A stretch of 64,000 nucleotides of DNA from Cyanidium caldarium (GCA_026184775.1 JANCYW010000005.1:334501-398500); one strand, 5' to 3'; shown: positions 33,081 to 43,395, numbered from the stretch's first letter. Made by a program: numbers and translations. The notes: generated from the letters alone by a model not told the origin.

Positions 33081-35327
33081 ATGAGCCACAGGACATCTGT
33101 GGGTGGTAGAGGCCAGTGCGGATTTGTGACGTCAGTGCCTGCGGGAAGGGCGTCGACGAGGCACCGCCAAACCCGTTATTCTTTGTCCGGTAGAGAGAGT
33201 CGGTTTCTCCGGGCGTGCAGGCCGCGAGGCCCCTGCGCTGCTCGCGTCTCACGACGCTCTTGGCGCTGTCGGTTAGGCGATCCGAGCTGGCCCAGCAGCC
33301 GCTCGTTGCGCTCGGGCGGTCACCATCACGCCTGGTCGCCTGGCGATGCCCGGGCGGTCTTGCCACCGGGCGCGACCGCAGCGGAACGCGCGCGGGCGTT
33401 GTGGGACCACACCTCCACCGGCGCCCAGGCGTTGTGGCAACGTGTGCGCTTGACGTCGGCCGAGGCGCGGCTGCTGTTGCGGCGGGCGTGGCGTCGGGCC
33501 CGACTGCGGCTGAAGGGCGCCGGCGGGGCGCCGGCCTCGCTCTCGCCGCCCAACGCAGCGCGGGCCATTGAGGCCGAGTGGACGCGCCGCGGCTTCGGCT
33601 CGCCGTTGGCGCGCACGGTGGAGATTTGGTTGTTCGCGCTGCGGCTGATCTTGCAGGAGCTGAAAATACGACGCACCGCCGACGATGCCGAGCGAGAGCA
33701 GATGCGCCACCGTGCCGCCCGCACCCTCCGAGAGGGTTGTCTGCGACTGGGCCCGACGTTCATCAAACTCGGTCAGCTGGCCAGCACGCGCGTAGATATC
33801 TTGCCCAAGGCGTACATCGCCGAGTTGAGCTCGCTGCAGGACAAGGTGCCGCCGTTCCCCGTCGAGCTGGTGAAGCGCATTGTGCGCGAGGATTTCGGAC
33901 GGCCACTGGAGGAGGTGTACGAGCAGTTCGAGGCCGAACCGATGGCGGCGGCGTCGCTCGGCCAGGTGCATCGGGCGGTGCTGCACGGCAAACCGGTGGC
34001 GGTGAAGGTGCAGCGCGCCGGCCTGCGCGAGCTGTTCGACGTCGACTTGAAGAACCTGGAGTGGCTGGCGCGACTGCTCGACTGGTTGGATCCGCGCACC
34101 GACGGGGTGGCGCGCAATTGGCTCGGGGTCTATCAGGAGTCGGCCCGTCTGCTGTACGAGGAGATCGATTATTTGCACGAGGCCAATAACGCCAAGCAGT
34201 TTGCGAGCAACTTTGCGGAGAGCGCCGGCAACGGCGACGCGGCATGGGTGCGCATCCCGGCGGTGATCGATGCGTGCACCACTGGGCGCGTGCTCACCAT
34301 GGAGTACGTGGCCGGGGTGAAGATCACCAACGTGAGCGTGCTGGAGCAGCGCGGACAGGACCTGTCGCTGCTGGCCGAGCGCCTCGGGCGCTTCTTCCTG
34401 GAGCAGACACTGCGGCACGGCTTCCTGCACTGCGATCCGCACCCCGGCAATGTGTCGGTAGACGAGCAGGGCCGCCTGCTGGTGTACGATTTCGGCATGT
34501 GCCAGCGGTTGACGCAGCAGGTGCGTCGCGGGGTGGTCAACCTGGTGTTTGCCACCTACGACAACGACGCCGCCGGGTTGGTGGAGGCACTGGAGCAGAT
34601 GGGCGTGGTGCGTCCGGACGCGGACCGCGTGTCGGTGCTGCGCATCGCCTGTTTCTTTCTGTCGGTGTTTCAGCGCCGTATGGATCGCATCAGCACCGCG
34701 CCGCCGTCGACGCCCGAGGAGGCCGCTGCGATGCTGCAGGCAGGCAAGACCGAGGTGCGCAGCCGGCTGGCCACCATCGGCGACGAGCTGCTGGCAGTAG
34801 CCGATGACCAGCCGTTCCAGTTCCCGGCGGTGTTCACGTTCGTGTTCCGCGCGCTCACCTCCATCGACGGCACCGCCAAGACGCTGGATCCGATGTTCGA
34901 CATCACGCGCCTCACCAAACCGTACCTGAAAGACCTGATCGATCTGCGGGACGGCTCAGCGGTGAAGACGGCGTTAAAGAGAACCGCCAAGGCGCTCGGA
35001 TGGCGGGGGGAGGATCTGGCCAGCGTGGTGACGCAGCCGCGCAAAGTGCGCTACATCGAGAAGCTGCTGCGCAAGATCGAGTCCGGCGAGCTGAAGATCC
35101 GGGTGCGTGCACTAGAAGTGGAGCGCTCCTTCAAGGTGATGAGCATGATGGTGGACGTGGTCGGACACGGCGTTCTGGCGAGCATTTTGGTGAACCTGGC
35201 GCTGGCCGGCATGTTTGTATCGCTGGCGTCGCTGGGGGCCGCCATCCTGGGCGTCCGTGCAATGATCGGACTGGCGATGTTGCGCTCGCTGCAGCGGCGC
35301 CAGTCGCGTTTCTCGCGATTGAACTGA
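33081..35327 (+). CDS. ABC1/ADCK/UbiB-family atypical kinase, probably plastid
   Basis: The 748-aa protein begins at the first ATG with an Arg/Ser/Gly-rich, acid-poor stretch of 65 residues suited to a plastid transit peptide. The ABC1K hallmarks are all present: KLGQ at 229-232 in the N-terminal extension, the Ala-rich nucleotide loop AAASLGQ at 289-295 (replacing the Gly-rich loop), the VAVK lysine at 309, EIDYLHEA, HCDPHPGN in the catalytic loop, and YDFGM for metal binding. After the kinase core there are about 200 residues, with one or two hydrophobic helices near the end (about 690-735). Plastid ABC1Ks regulate prenyl-quinone metabolism in plastoglobules; the mitochondrial COQ8 type is less likely given length and tail. 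Confidence 0.9.
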   Translation: MSHRTSVGGRGQCGFVTSVPAGRASTRHRQTRYSLSGRESRFLRACRPRGPCAARVSRRSWRCRLGDPSWPSSRSLRSGGHHHAWSPGDARAVLPPGATAAERARALWDHTSTGAQALWQRVRLTSAEARLLLRRAWRRARLRLKGAGGAPASLSPPNAARAIEAEWTRRGFGSPLARTVEIWLFALRLILQELKIRRTADDAEREQMRHRAARTLREGCLRLGPTFIKLGQLASTRVDILPKAYIAELSSLQDKVPPFPVELVKRIVREDFGRPLEEVYEQFEAEPMAAASLGQVHRAVLHGKPVAVKVQRAGLRELFDVDLKNLEWLARLLDWLDPRTDGVARNWLGVYQESARLLYEEIDYLHEANNAKQFASNFAESAGNGDAAWVRIPAVIDACTTGRVLTMEYVAGVKITNVSVLEQRGQDLSLLAERLGRFFLEQTLRHGFLHCDPHPGNVSVDEQGRLLVYDFGMCQRLTQQVRRGVVNLVFATYDNDAAGLVEALEQMGVVRPDADRVSVLRIACFFLSVFQRRMDRISTAPPSTPEEAAAMLQAGKTEVRSRLATIGDELLAVADDQPFQFPAVFTFVFRALTSIDGTAKTLDPMFDITRLTKPYLKDLIDLRDGSAVKTALKRTAKALGWRGEDLASVVTQPRKVRYIEKLLRKIESGELKIRVRALEVERSFKVMSMMVDVVGHGVLASILVNLALAGMFVSLASLGAAILGVRAMIGLAMLRSLQRRQSRFSRLN

Positions 35328-35375
35328 GGGATGAAAAACGGAAGGCAGCCGTCACAGTGGCCATATCGCCGCCCT

Positions 35376-36352
35376 CTAGTTCGGTGCCGAGTCGCCCGCC
35401 TCTACCGCGGCCTTGGCCGGCGGCAAGGCGTCGGCGACGCCTTTTCGATGATAATATTCATCCAATACCCCTTGGGACACCCGTTTCAGCAACGACGGCG
35501 GAAAGGTGCGCAGCAGACTCCACGCGAGGTCCAGCGACTCGAACACGCTGCGGTTCTCGTTGCGGCCCTGGGCGACGAACTTGGCCTCGAAGCGCGCCAG
35601 AAAGTCCAGGTGCAGGTGGTCTTCAGCGGTGAGCGCCTCCTCGCCCACGATAGCCTTCATGGCCAGCACATCTTTGCCGATGGCGTACGCTGCGTACAGC
35701 TGGTTGCTCACATCGCCGTGGTCCCTGCGGGTCATGCCCTCGCCGATGGCGCTCTTCATCAACCGCGACAGCGACGGCAACGGGTTGACCGGCGGGTAAA
35801 CCTCCCGACTGTGCAGCGCCGCATCCAGGAAGATCTGCCCCTCGGTGATGTATCCGGTCAGGTCCGGAATCGGATGGGTGATGTCGCCGTTGGGCATGGT
35901 GACCACCGGAATTTGGGTGATGGAGCCGGTGCGCCCCTCGATGCGCCCCGCACGCTCGTACAGCGAGCTCAGATCCGAGTACATGAACGACGGGTAACCG
36001 CGCCGCCCGGGCACCTCCTCGCGCGCCGCACTCACCTCCCGCAACGCGTCGCAGTACGAGGCCATGTCCGTCAGAATCACCAACACGTGCAGCCCGCAGT
36101 CGTACGCCAGGTACTCGGCGGTGGTCAGCGCCAGGCGCGGCGTGATGATGCGCTCTATGGTCGGGTCGCTGCTCATGTTCAAGAAGAGCACCGTGCGCGC
36201 CAGCGAGCCGTTCTCCTCGAAATCCTTGCGGAAGAAGCGTGCCGTCTCCTGGGTGGCACCCATGGCGGCAAACACGATGGCAAAGTTGTCGTGTCTGCTG
36301 GCCGGCGCGTCGGCGGCCCCGTCACCATCCACCACAGCGTTGCGATCTGGTA

Positions 36353-36387
<35 letters not shown>

Positions 36388-37016
36388 CTCTCTTCTGCGC
36401 GCACCAGACACGCCTGCCGACAAATCTGCGCGGCGACGGCGTCGCTGGGCAGGCCGCTGGAGGTGAAGATGGGGATCTTCTGGCCGCGAGCGATGCTCAT
36501 CATGACGTCGATGGTGGATATGCCCGTCTGGAACATCTCCTCTGGATACGTGCGCCGCTGCGGATTGATCGGCGAGCCGTTGATATCCAGATACCGCTCC
36601 GGCAATATCGCCGGTCCGCCGTCGATCGGGCGGCCCGACCCGTCGAACACACGCCCAAGCATATCCCGCGCCACCGGCAGGCGCAGCACGTCGCCGGTAA
36701 ACTCCACGCTGGTATTCCGGTTGTCGATGCCGTAGGTGCCCTCAAACACCTGCACCACCGCGCGGTCGCCGTTCGCCTCCAGCACCTGCCCGCGACGCTT
36801 GCTGCCGTCGCCGAGGGTGATGCGCACGATCTCCGCGTAACACGGCCGTCGCACTCGCTCCAAAACGATCAGCGGCCCGTTCACCGACTGCACCGAGCGA
36901 TACTCCAGGTGCGGCCGCACGGGATGCACGCCGCTCATGGCCGGTGCCTTGCCCGACTCGTCCAGTCGGACGCCGTCCAAACGGGAAGCGAGTTGAGGCT
37001 GCGCGTCGGTGGACAT
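35376..37016 (-). CDS. VMA2: V-type ATPase subunit B
   Basis: This 546-aa regulatory nucleotide-binding subunit belongs to the V1 sector of the vacuolar proton pump. The order [73 protein letters not shown] and [13 protein letters not shown] is standard, and the sequence then reads through to [14 protein letters not shown] and [14 protein letters not shown]. It lacks a Walker A GKT, as all B subunits do. An insert of about 35 residues after [13 protein letters not shown] holds nine Gln in a row plus an Ala/Asp-rich stretch; typical B subunits have about 490-510 aa. The start at MSTDAQPQL is chosen; an upstream in-frame ATG (37259) would add 81 residues of leader-like sequence. Confidence 0.96.
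36357..36384 (-). repeat. CAG repeat encoding polyglutamine in VMA2
   Basis: The plus strand reads a run of CTG triplets here, which on the coding (minus) strand is CAG and encodes nine consecutive Gln in the VMA2 insert. Pure triplet runs are prone to length change. Confidence 0.85.
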
Positions 37017-37411
37017 GGGGCGAGGCTTGGCAGCAGCGCTCCGCAAGAGGTGACTGCACGGAGGGCGGGAATGGCGGGGGTGTTGTGGGCGCAAGCGGCG
37101 GTCAGACGCAGGCAGACTGATTGCCGTAACGCGAGGCGTGCAGCGAGTGTTGCGGGGTCGCTCTCCGGAGAGGCAGGCGGCACTGAGTGGACGCATCGAT
37201 GCCAAATATTGTCTCATTTCAGGTGTGAGGCCCGCCGACGTTTCGTCCGGCAACTGCATGCAACCCGGGCGACGCCCGCATGACGGGCAGGGAATCCAGT
37301 GGACGGCGCTTCAGGATGTGCACGCACCGCCCACGGCTACGCACTCTGCCACTGAGCGACGTTGCGCTCTCTCGCCAACGACACTGCCACCTCCGCCACC
37401 CCGTCTCATTC
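37017..37411. other. Spacer between VMA2 and SUV3
   Basis: 395 bp lying upstream of VMA2 and downstream of SUV3 (both minus). It should hold the VMA2 promoter. I see no further gene or clear motif. Confidence 0.5.
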
Positions 37412-39787
37412 TCAGGCCACCGGGAGTGACGGTAGACCGCCCAGGCGCTCTGCCTCTTGCAACCACTGCTCCGCGATATCGTCGTCGTCGTCGTCGTGCT
37501 GGCGACCGCGGCGCTTCCGCGGCTTGCGGTGCATGCGCCTCGGCTCAGGCGCGACCGTCCTGCTCGGCAGCCGCAACGATGAGCGCAGACTGTGTTCGAT
37601 GGCGTCGGCACATACCGCCCGCAACTGGGCGGCGCGCTCGCAATCGACAAATGCCTCCGGATAGCGGTTCGCCAACCACAGATACAAGTCCAACACGTGA
37701 TATAGCGATTCCAGATCGCTGAGCTCGGCCACCGTGCGGGCGCCGCAGGCGCTCGCGCCCACTCGCCCCAGTCGCCGCAAGTACCTGCCCCACGAACACC
37801 CGCTCGCATCCAGACGCACGGTGCCGCGCAAGCCCAGCAGCTCCACAAAACGTACGAGCGCCTCGCACGCCGACGAGTCTTCCACCTTGAGCGGCGCCAT
37901 CGACGCAGTGTACCGCACGCTGAACGGCACGGTGTGCGCCACCCGAGCGCGCTCCAGCAGGCGGGAGATGGTCTTGGCATTGCTGAGATCGCACACAAAA
38001 TACTTGCCTGATTCGTCCAGCTGCGCCACCTGCTCAAAGCGCTCGTACAGCGTGCTCAGAGGCGGCATCGACAACCCCGGCGAGGGTGCGCCCGCATCGG
38101 CCTCGTCCTGGCGTTGTATGCTGGCAAACGTCTCCATCATTTCCCGCGTGGGCACCAGGCCGGCGCGCCGCACCCGCTCCGGGGACACGTGTTTCGGCCA
38201 GCCGTTGGCCCCGAATCCGGCACCATAGATAATCGACTGCAGCCGCTGCACATCCTCCTGACGAAACGCGGTTACGATACCGCCACCGTCGCCGTGGTGC
38301 TCGCAGCCGTAACGCCCGGCACGCCCGGCGATCTGCAAAACCTCCGCCACCGACAATCGCCGTCGGCACACGCCATCGTACTTTTCCAGGTCGGCAAAGA
38401 TCACCCGCCGCACGCTCAAGTTGAGGCCCATGCCCACGGCGTCGGTGGCCACCAGCACCGAGTGCGAACCCTGCTCGTTGAACAGCGTCGCCTGCTGCCG
38501 GCGTGTCTCCGGCGGCAGCGAGCCGTAGATCACCGCGCAGCGCAACTTGTCCCGTCGTCGTCGTTCCAGCTGCGACTTGATGCGAAACACGTCGTGCTTG
38601 GAAAACGACACGATGCAGTCGCCGGGCTGGACGCGCCGCGCCCACTGCGCCGGATCCTCGCCGAACGCCTCATCCGCGGCATGCAGCGGCGCCAGGCGCT
38701 CGTAACGTCGCAGCTCCAGCGAATCGCCGCAGTCACCCTCGACCAGCTGCCGTACGATAGGCACCGCACTGGGACACCCACACAGGTGCAACTCTTCCAC
38801 CGGCAAGCCGAGAATGGCACGCGTCCAAGCGCCGCCGCGATCGCGGCTGGCGATCATCTGCACCTCGTCCACGACGCCCACCTGCACCGGTCGATGCACG
38901 TCGGCCATCTCCACCGTGCACGACACGAAACGCACGTCGCCGGGCAGATCGAGGTAGGCGCTGCGCTGCCCGGTGGCGGTGTCGGGCGGATGCGCATCGT
39001 CGTCGCCGTCGTCGTCGTCCTCATCTTCCTCTTCCCGGTCGAGCTGGCTGCTGCTGCTACTGCTGCGATGCTCTTCACTCGAGCGCGGAGGCAGCTCGCG
39101 TTCCTGTCCCGTGAGCAGCGCGCAGGGCACGCCTCCTCGATTCAGACGGTCGTACACCTCCCAGGCGAGCAGTCGCAGCGGACCGCAATACACGCCCGAC
39201 TCCGCGGCCATCAGACGCTGCAACGCCTGGTAGGTCTTGCCACTGTTGGTCTTGCCGGCGTGGAAGATGACCCGTCTCCGTCTCGCACGCGCCAACGGAA
39301 ACCAGCTGGCCGGTGCCGACATATCTGCCGCCGAAGCCAGTCGTGAGCGCAACCGCAGCTCGTCTGCCAACGAGTCGCGACAATACCGCAGCACGGTCTG
39401 ATACGCCAATTCCTCTAGATCGACCGGCGCGGAAGGTGAAGCACCGACCGCCAGTTGGAGCGATGCAGGCGATGCCTCGCTTTCGCCGTTGACTACGGCA
39501 TTCTCGGTCTGCAGCAACAGCTGGCGCATGCGCGAGGTGCGCAACGAGCTCAGCCGCTGCAGCGCCACGCTCACCAGATCGTCCGGCGCAGCCAGATCCG
39601 TTTGCAGTCGCCGCCGCTGCTCCAGGTCACCGCTCACATCTCGCACCAGTCGACGGACCCTGCTACGCCGCAGTTCGCCCACGGAGGACCGCGCGGTGGT
39701 GCTGGAGGCGCGCAACCACTGCGGCGCCTGCCGATCCGCCAGCTGCCTCCAAAGCATAGAGAGAGCTGGCAGCGATGCTAGACGCAT
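37412..39787 (-). CDS. SUV3: SUV3, mitochondrial DExH RNA helicase
   Basis: This 791-aa helicase unwinds RNA for degradation in mitochondria. From ATG 39787 the first 35 residues (MRLASLPALSMLWRQLADRQ, then LRASSTTARS) make a good presequence. Walker A is GKTNSGKT at 178-185. Motif II is the SUV3-typical DEVQ at 307-310. Motif VI is QIAGRAGRYG, and the post-core block with MPPLSTLYERFEQVAQ is present. The tail is basic then acidic (HRKPRKRRGRQHDDDDDD). An insert of about 45 residues (about 234-280), rich in Ser, Glu and Asp, interrupts the RecA1 domain between motifs Ia and II. The GTG at 39832 is not a plausible start. Confidence 0.95.
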   Translation of the reverse strand: MRLASLPALSMLWRQLADRQAPQWLRASSTTARSSVGELRRSRVRRLVRDVSGDLEQRRRLQTDLAAPDDLVSVALQRLSSLRTSRMRQLLLQTENAVVNGESEASPASLQLAVGASPSAPVDLEELAYQTVLRYCRDSLADELRLRSRLASAADMSAPASWFPLARARRRRVIFHAGKTNSGKTYQALQRLMAAESGVYCGPLRLLAWEVYDRLNRGGVPCALLTGQERELPPRSSEEHRSSSSSSQLDREEEDEDDDDGDDDAHPPDTATGQRSAYLDLPGDVRFVSCTVEMADVHRPVQVGVVDEVQMIASRDRGGAWTRAILGLPVEELHLCGCPSAVPIVRQLVEGDCGDSLELRRYERLAPLHAADEAFGEDPAQWARRVQPGDCIVSFSKHDVFRIKSQLERRRRDKLRCAVIYGSLPPETRRQQATLFNEQGSHSVLVATDAVGMGLNLSVRRVIFADLEKYDGVCRRRLSVAEVLQIAGRAGRYGCEHHGDGGGIVTAFRQEDVQRLQSIIYGAGFGANGWPKHVSPERVRRAGLVPTREMMETFASIQRQDEADAGAPSPGLSMPPLSTLYERFEQVAQLDESGKYFVCDLSNAKTISRLLERARVAHTVPFSVRYTASMAPLKVEDSSACEALVRFVELLGLRGTVRLDASGCSWGRYLRRLGRVGASACGARTVAELSDLESLYHVLDLYLWLANRYPEAFVDCERAAQLRAVCADAIEHSLRSSLRLPSRTVAPEPRRMHRKPRKRRGRQHDDDDDDIAEQWLQEAERLGGLPSLPVA

Positions 39788-40386
39788 GCCCAGGTAAAGG
39801 TGATTCAGCCCATGTTGTGGCGACGCTCTCACTTGTGACGTTTTGTACTCAAGCTGGTCGATGCTTCTGCGGGGGTGTCCGGTTGCGAAAGTGACCCGGA
39901 AACGGGTGCGACCGGACGGGCGGCAATTCTAGCGCCAGCGAGCCCGCTCTCCCCATTCTGTTCAAGTATGTCTCATCTCTAAGGGTATCCACGTGCTCCC
40001 CTTTCGGTGCCTGACGCCATGCGGTGCCGATCCTCTCGTCACTTCATCGTCCACGTCGCGACCTTGTTGACATTGCCAGACTGTGATGCGGATGAGCGCC
40101 ACCGCCATTCTTCCCGTGATATGTGTCTTGAGCAAAACAGCAAGCCGCTGCCGATCTCATTCTCCACGCCCTCGCCTCTCACAAGCTACCCGCTGGCGGT
40201 GTCTCGCCGATCGACGAAGCGGTTGGAGCGAATTGTGCGCGGGCCGCATACACGGCGCGTTCGTCGCGAAGGGTGAAGCACGCTCGAGCACGGCTTCCGG
40301 GGCACGCGTGAAGAGAATTGAGGGCGGGACAGGTTCACGGTGCACATCGTGAACGACGCTGCTGGGAGCGTGTGCGGGGGGAGGTC
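39788..40386. other. Divergent promoter region between SUV3 and RIBA
   Basis: About 600 bp, presumably two promoters. Short open frames (for example 40007-40276) are unconvincing. No RNA gene, TATA box or strong inverted repeat found. Confidence 0.5.
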
Positions 40387-42066
40387 ATGAAGTTGAGGCA
40401 AGCGGCGTTCTTGTCACCGGGATTGGTAGGGAGCGTCCAGCGGCCGGTCGGACGCCGGCAATCAACCAGCACCGTGCGGCGGGCAGTTCCACCAAACTGG
40501 TTCGGCGAGCGGTCGCATCGTCCACGAGCGTTCATTGGCAGAGGCGCGGACGGGTGGCGGCGCGCCGGAGCACTCTCAACACCTCGGCAGCAGGGCACGG
40601 CGGGCATGCCCGATTCACCGATCTTGCATGCCAGAGCGTTGCGCGCCCAGGCAGCTGCATCACCGGAGGGTAATGGCCACGCGGCGGTGCCGTGGGTGAA
40701 TGCATTCGATGCGCCGGTGCCCGCGACGGCGAACGGGGAGCGCCCGGATGTGCCATCCGTCCATGGTTCAGTGGCGGCGGCGCCCGACGGCTGGTGCTTC
40801 GGGGAGCAGTCGGTGTTGGATGCTTTGGAGGCACTTCGGCGCGGCGAATTTATTCTCGTCACCGACGACGAAGATCGGGAGAACGAGGGTGACCTCATCA
40901 TCGCCGCCGAGAAGGCCACGCCTCAGTCCATCGCGTTCATGGTGCGGCACACGTCGGGTGTCATCTGCGTGTCCCTGGAGGAGAGTCGTCTGGAGGAGCT
41001 GCGCCTGGCGCAGATGGTGCCGAACAACGAGGATCCGAAGCGCACCTCGTTCACGGTATCGGTGGATTATCGACACGGCACCACCACGGGTATCTCGGCG
41101 GCGGACCGCTCCGCGACCCTACGGGCACTGGCCGATCCAGCGTCCAAGCCGAGCGATTTCACGCGACCTGGCCACATCTTCCCGCTGCGGTATGCGACTG
41201 GCGGCGTGTTGAAACGCGCCGGACATACCGAAGCGAGCTTGGACTTTTGTCGGCTGGCGGGACTGGCGCCGGTGGGCGTACTGTGCGAGTTGGTCGACGA
41301 CGCGGACGGCAACACGGCGCGAATGCCGCAGCTGCAAGAGTTTGCCCGGCGACACCGCATCGTGATGACCAGCATTGCCGATCTGGTGCGGTATCGGCGA
41401 CAGCGCGAAAAGCTGGTGCGGCGGGTCGAGCCGCAAGGAGCCCGCATGCCCACCAAATACGGCGCCTTTGCGGCGTACGCGTACGTGAGCGAACTGGACG
41501 GTTGTGAGCACTTGGCGCTGGTCAAGGGCGATCTGAGCACGGTGGGCGACGAGCCGGTGTTGGTGCGGGTGCACAGCGAGTGCTGCACCGGCGACGTGTT
41601 CGGCTCGCTGCGTTGCGACTGCGGCGTCCAGCTGCAGTTTGCCATGGAGCTGATCGCGAAGGAGGGTCTGGGCGTGCTGCTGTACCTGCGCGGCCAAGAG
41701 GGCCGCGGCATCGGCTTGTCGCACAAGATTCGCGCCTACACCCTGCAGGATGCCGGTCGCGACACCGTCGAGGCCAATCAGGATCTCGGACTGCCGGTGG
41801 ACAGCCGCGAATACGGCATCGGTGCACAGATCTTGGCCGACCTGGGCGTGCGCAACATGCGCCTCATGACCAACAATCCGCAAAAGTACACCGGCCTCGG
41901 CGGCTACCACCTGCGCATCGTGGAGCGCGTGCCGGTGCGCGTGCAACCGAACCAGTGGAACATTCGCTACCTGCGCACCAAAAAGGCCAAACTCGGCCAC
42001 CTTATCGACCTCGAGGATGAGGTCGATAAGGAAAAGGAGGTGGAAGTCGAGATCAGAGACCTGTAA
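40387..42066 (+). CDS. RIBA: Bifunctional DHBP synthase / GTP cyclohydrolase II, plastid riboflavin biosynthesis
   Basis: The 559-aa protein fuses RibB and RibA. The N-terminal 130 residues (MKLRQAAFLSPGL, then Arg/Ser/Gly-rich) form a plastid transit peptide plus linker. The DHBP synthase half has DDEDRENEGD at 160-169 and HTSGVICVSL, converting ribulose-5-phosphate to the four-carbon precursor. The cyclohydrolase half has the zinc cysteines in SECCTGDVFGSLRCDCG, then LRGQEGRGIGL and the final TNNPQKYTGL block, opening GTP. Both active sites look complete. The last 20 codons add an acidic/basic tail after the usual end, and their DNA contains a perfect 12-bp hairpin. Confidence 0.96.
   Translation: MKLRQAAFLSPGLVGSVQRPVGRRQSTSTVRRAVPPNWFGERSHRPRAFIGRGADGWRRAGALSTPRQQGTAGMPDSPILHARALRAQAAASPEGNGHAAVPWVNAFDAPVPATANGERPDVPSVHGSVAAAPDGWCFGEQSVLDALEALRRGEFILVTDDEDRENEGDLIIAAEKATPQSIAFMVRHTSGVICVSLEESRLEELRLAQMVPNNEDPKRTSFTVSVDYRHGTTTGISAADRSATLRALADPASKPSDFTRPGHIFPLRYATGGVLKRAGHTEASLDFCRLAGLAPVGVLCELVDDADGNTARMPQLQEFARRHRIVMTSIADLVRYRRQREKLVRRVEPQGARMPTKYGAFAAYAYVSELDGCEHLALVKGDLSTVGDEPVLVRVHSECCTGDVFGSLRCDCGVQLQFAMELIAKEGLGVLLYLRGQEGRGIGLSHKIRAYTLQDAGRDTVEANQDLGLPVDSREYGIGAQILADLGVRNMRLMTNNPQKYTGLGGYHLRIVERVPVRVQPNQWNIRYLRTKKAKLGHLIDLEDEVDKEKEVEVEIRDL
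42001..42030 (+). repeat. Perfect 12-bp inverted repeat inside the RIBA 3' coding end
   Basis: CTTATCGACCTC (42001-42012) is fully complementary to GAGGTCGATAAG (42019-42030) around a 6-nt loop. It codes for LIDLEDEVDK, so it is under protein constraint but would make a stable mRNA hairpin about 36 bases before the stop. Confidence 0.8.
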
Positions 42067-42308
42067 AGGGTGCGACGCAAGTGTCAGCGATGCGAGAGAG
42101 GCGTGAGAGGAAGGGCAGTGGTGTGTCTGAGGAACGTCCGCGAGTGTTGCATCACGTCGTCGCGTCGGGGGGAATCCGCGAACCGGACGTCTCGCGGGGA
42201 GAACGTCTGCGCAGTGCGCTCGCGCACCACGGGCGTCTGCGCGGGTCGGCCGCGGTGCCAGCGGGTGCAACCAGTGCAGCCGCGAACAGCGCAAGTTGAA
42301 CAGGGAGC

Positions 42309-43022
42309 ATGGAGTTGCGGGACGTTTCGCGTCGCCGCTGTTTGTTCATCAGCGGCGGTCTGCCGCGGCGGGGCGGGGAGTCCGTTGCACGCAGGCAAGG
42401 GGGCAAAAGCGGCTTGCGGCCCGCATTCGCGCCACTGCCTCCCCCGTCCACTCACTGTCCACGCGCTCGTTTACCTACGCGCTGCGCACTCTCCTCACCG
42501 GCGCCGCATCCGTGGCTCCCGCTGACGCAGGCAGCTTGCGCCGTGCTCGCCAGCGCCTACCTCTCGCAGGCGTCCCCGCCAGCCGCGCACGCTATATCCG
42601 GCGGCGGCCTGGACTACGCCGGGCAGCAGCTGTCGGGCATGGACATGTCCGACGGCAAGTACGCCGGGATGGATTTCTCGGGTTCCCGCTGCCGCGGCAC
42701 CAACTTTCGTGGTGCGGACTTGTCGAGGGTGCGCTTCTTCAAGGCGGACCTGGCCGAAGCCGACCTCACCGACGCCAACCTCACCGGTGCCTCGCTGGAA
42801 CAGGCGGTGCTGCGGGACGCCATCCTGCACGATGCCTTGTTGCAGTCGACGTACTGGACGGAGACCGTGTTGGAGGTGAAGGACATCGAGAACAGCGACT
42901 GGACCGATGCGCTGCTGCAGCCCTTCGTGCAGTCCCGCCTTTGCAAACGCGCAGACGCCAAGGGCACCAACACCCGCACCGGGGCGGATACGCGGGCCAG
43001 CCTCATGTGTCCCGATGAATAG
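42309..43022 (+). CDS. Thylakoid-lumen pentapeptide-repeat protein
   Basis: The 237-aa product has a bipartite leader. It has an Arg/Ser/Pro-rich stromal part (1-70), then a hydrophobic stretch (about 72-90) ending in AAHA before ISGG, a good thylakoid processing peptidase site near residue 95. The mature part carries about eight A(D/N)LXX-type pentapeptides (MDFSGSRCRGTNFRGADLSR, ADLAEADLTDANLTGASLEQ), forming a right-handed beta helix. The C-terminal region has two Cys (LCKRAD, LMCPDE), similar to plant lumenal TL17/TL20-type proteins. Function in the lumen is not known for the family. It follows RIBA on the same strand after 242 bp. Confidence 0.88.
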   Translation: MELRDVSRRRCLFISGGLPRRGGESVARRQGGKSGLRPAFAPLPPPSTHCPRARLPTRCALSSPAPHPWLPLTQAACAVLASAYLSQASPPAAHAISGGGLDYAGQQLSGMDMSDGKYAGMDFSGSRCRGTNFRGADLSRVRFFKADLAEADLTDANLTGASLEQAVLRDAILHDALLQSTYWTETVLEVKDIENSDWTDALLQPFVQSRLCKRADAKGTNTRTGADTRASLMCPDE

Positions 43023-43395
43023 TGAAATAGGGACTGCGAAGTAGGATGCAGGTGGGATGGCGAGTAGACTGCCGGGTGTATCGTGTAGACACTTTGGCCG
43101 CCGTGGCCATAAAGTCCGACTGCCTGAGCAGGGCTATCACCGCGCAGCCAAGTCGCACATCCTAGCGCGCAACAGAGGAGACGCATGCCACGAGAAATCT
43201 CCACGTCCGCTGCCTCTCGTCGCGCTTTCCCGGTCGGGCGCTGCGCGGCATCGCGACAACGGGTGCCGTTTCGGTCGCTCCGGTGGGTTGCGGCCGCTCG
43301 GAGGGAGCGGTGCGGCGACGATTCCCTCCCCCAAAGGGAGAGCTCTTCGTGCAGCGGGCTTGCAGCGTCACGAGTCGTGCCTCTTTTTCGCTTCC
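43023..43395. other. Spacer upstream of SKP1
   Basis: 373 bp. The SKP1 frame is open to an ATG at 43057, but that extension is Arg/His/Gly-rich and resembles leader rather than protein. No promoter element recognised. Confidence 0.5.
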
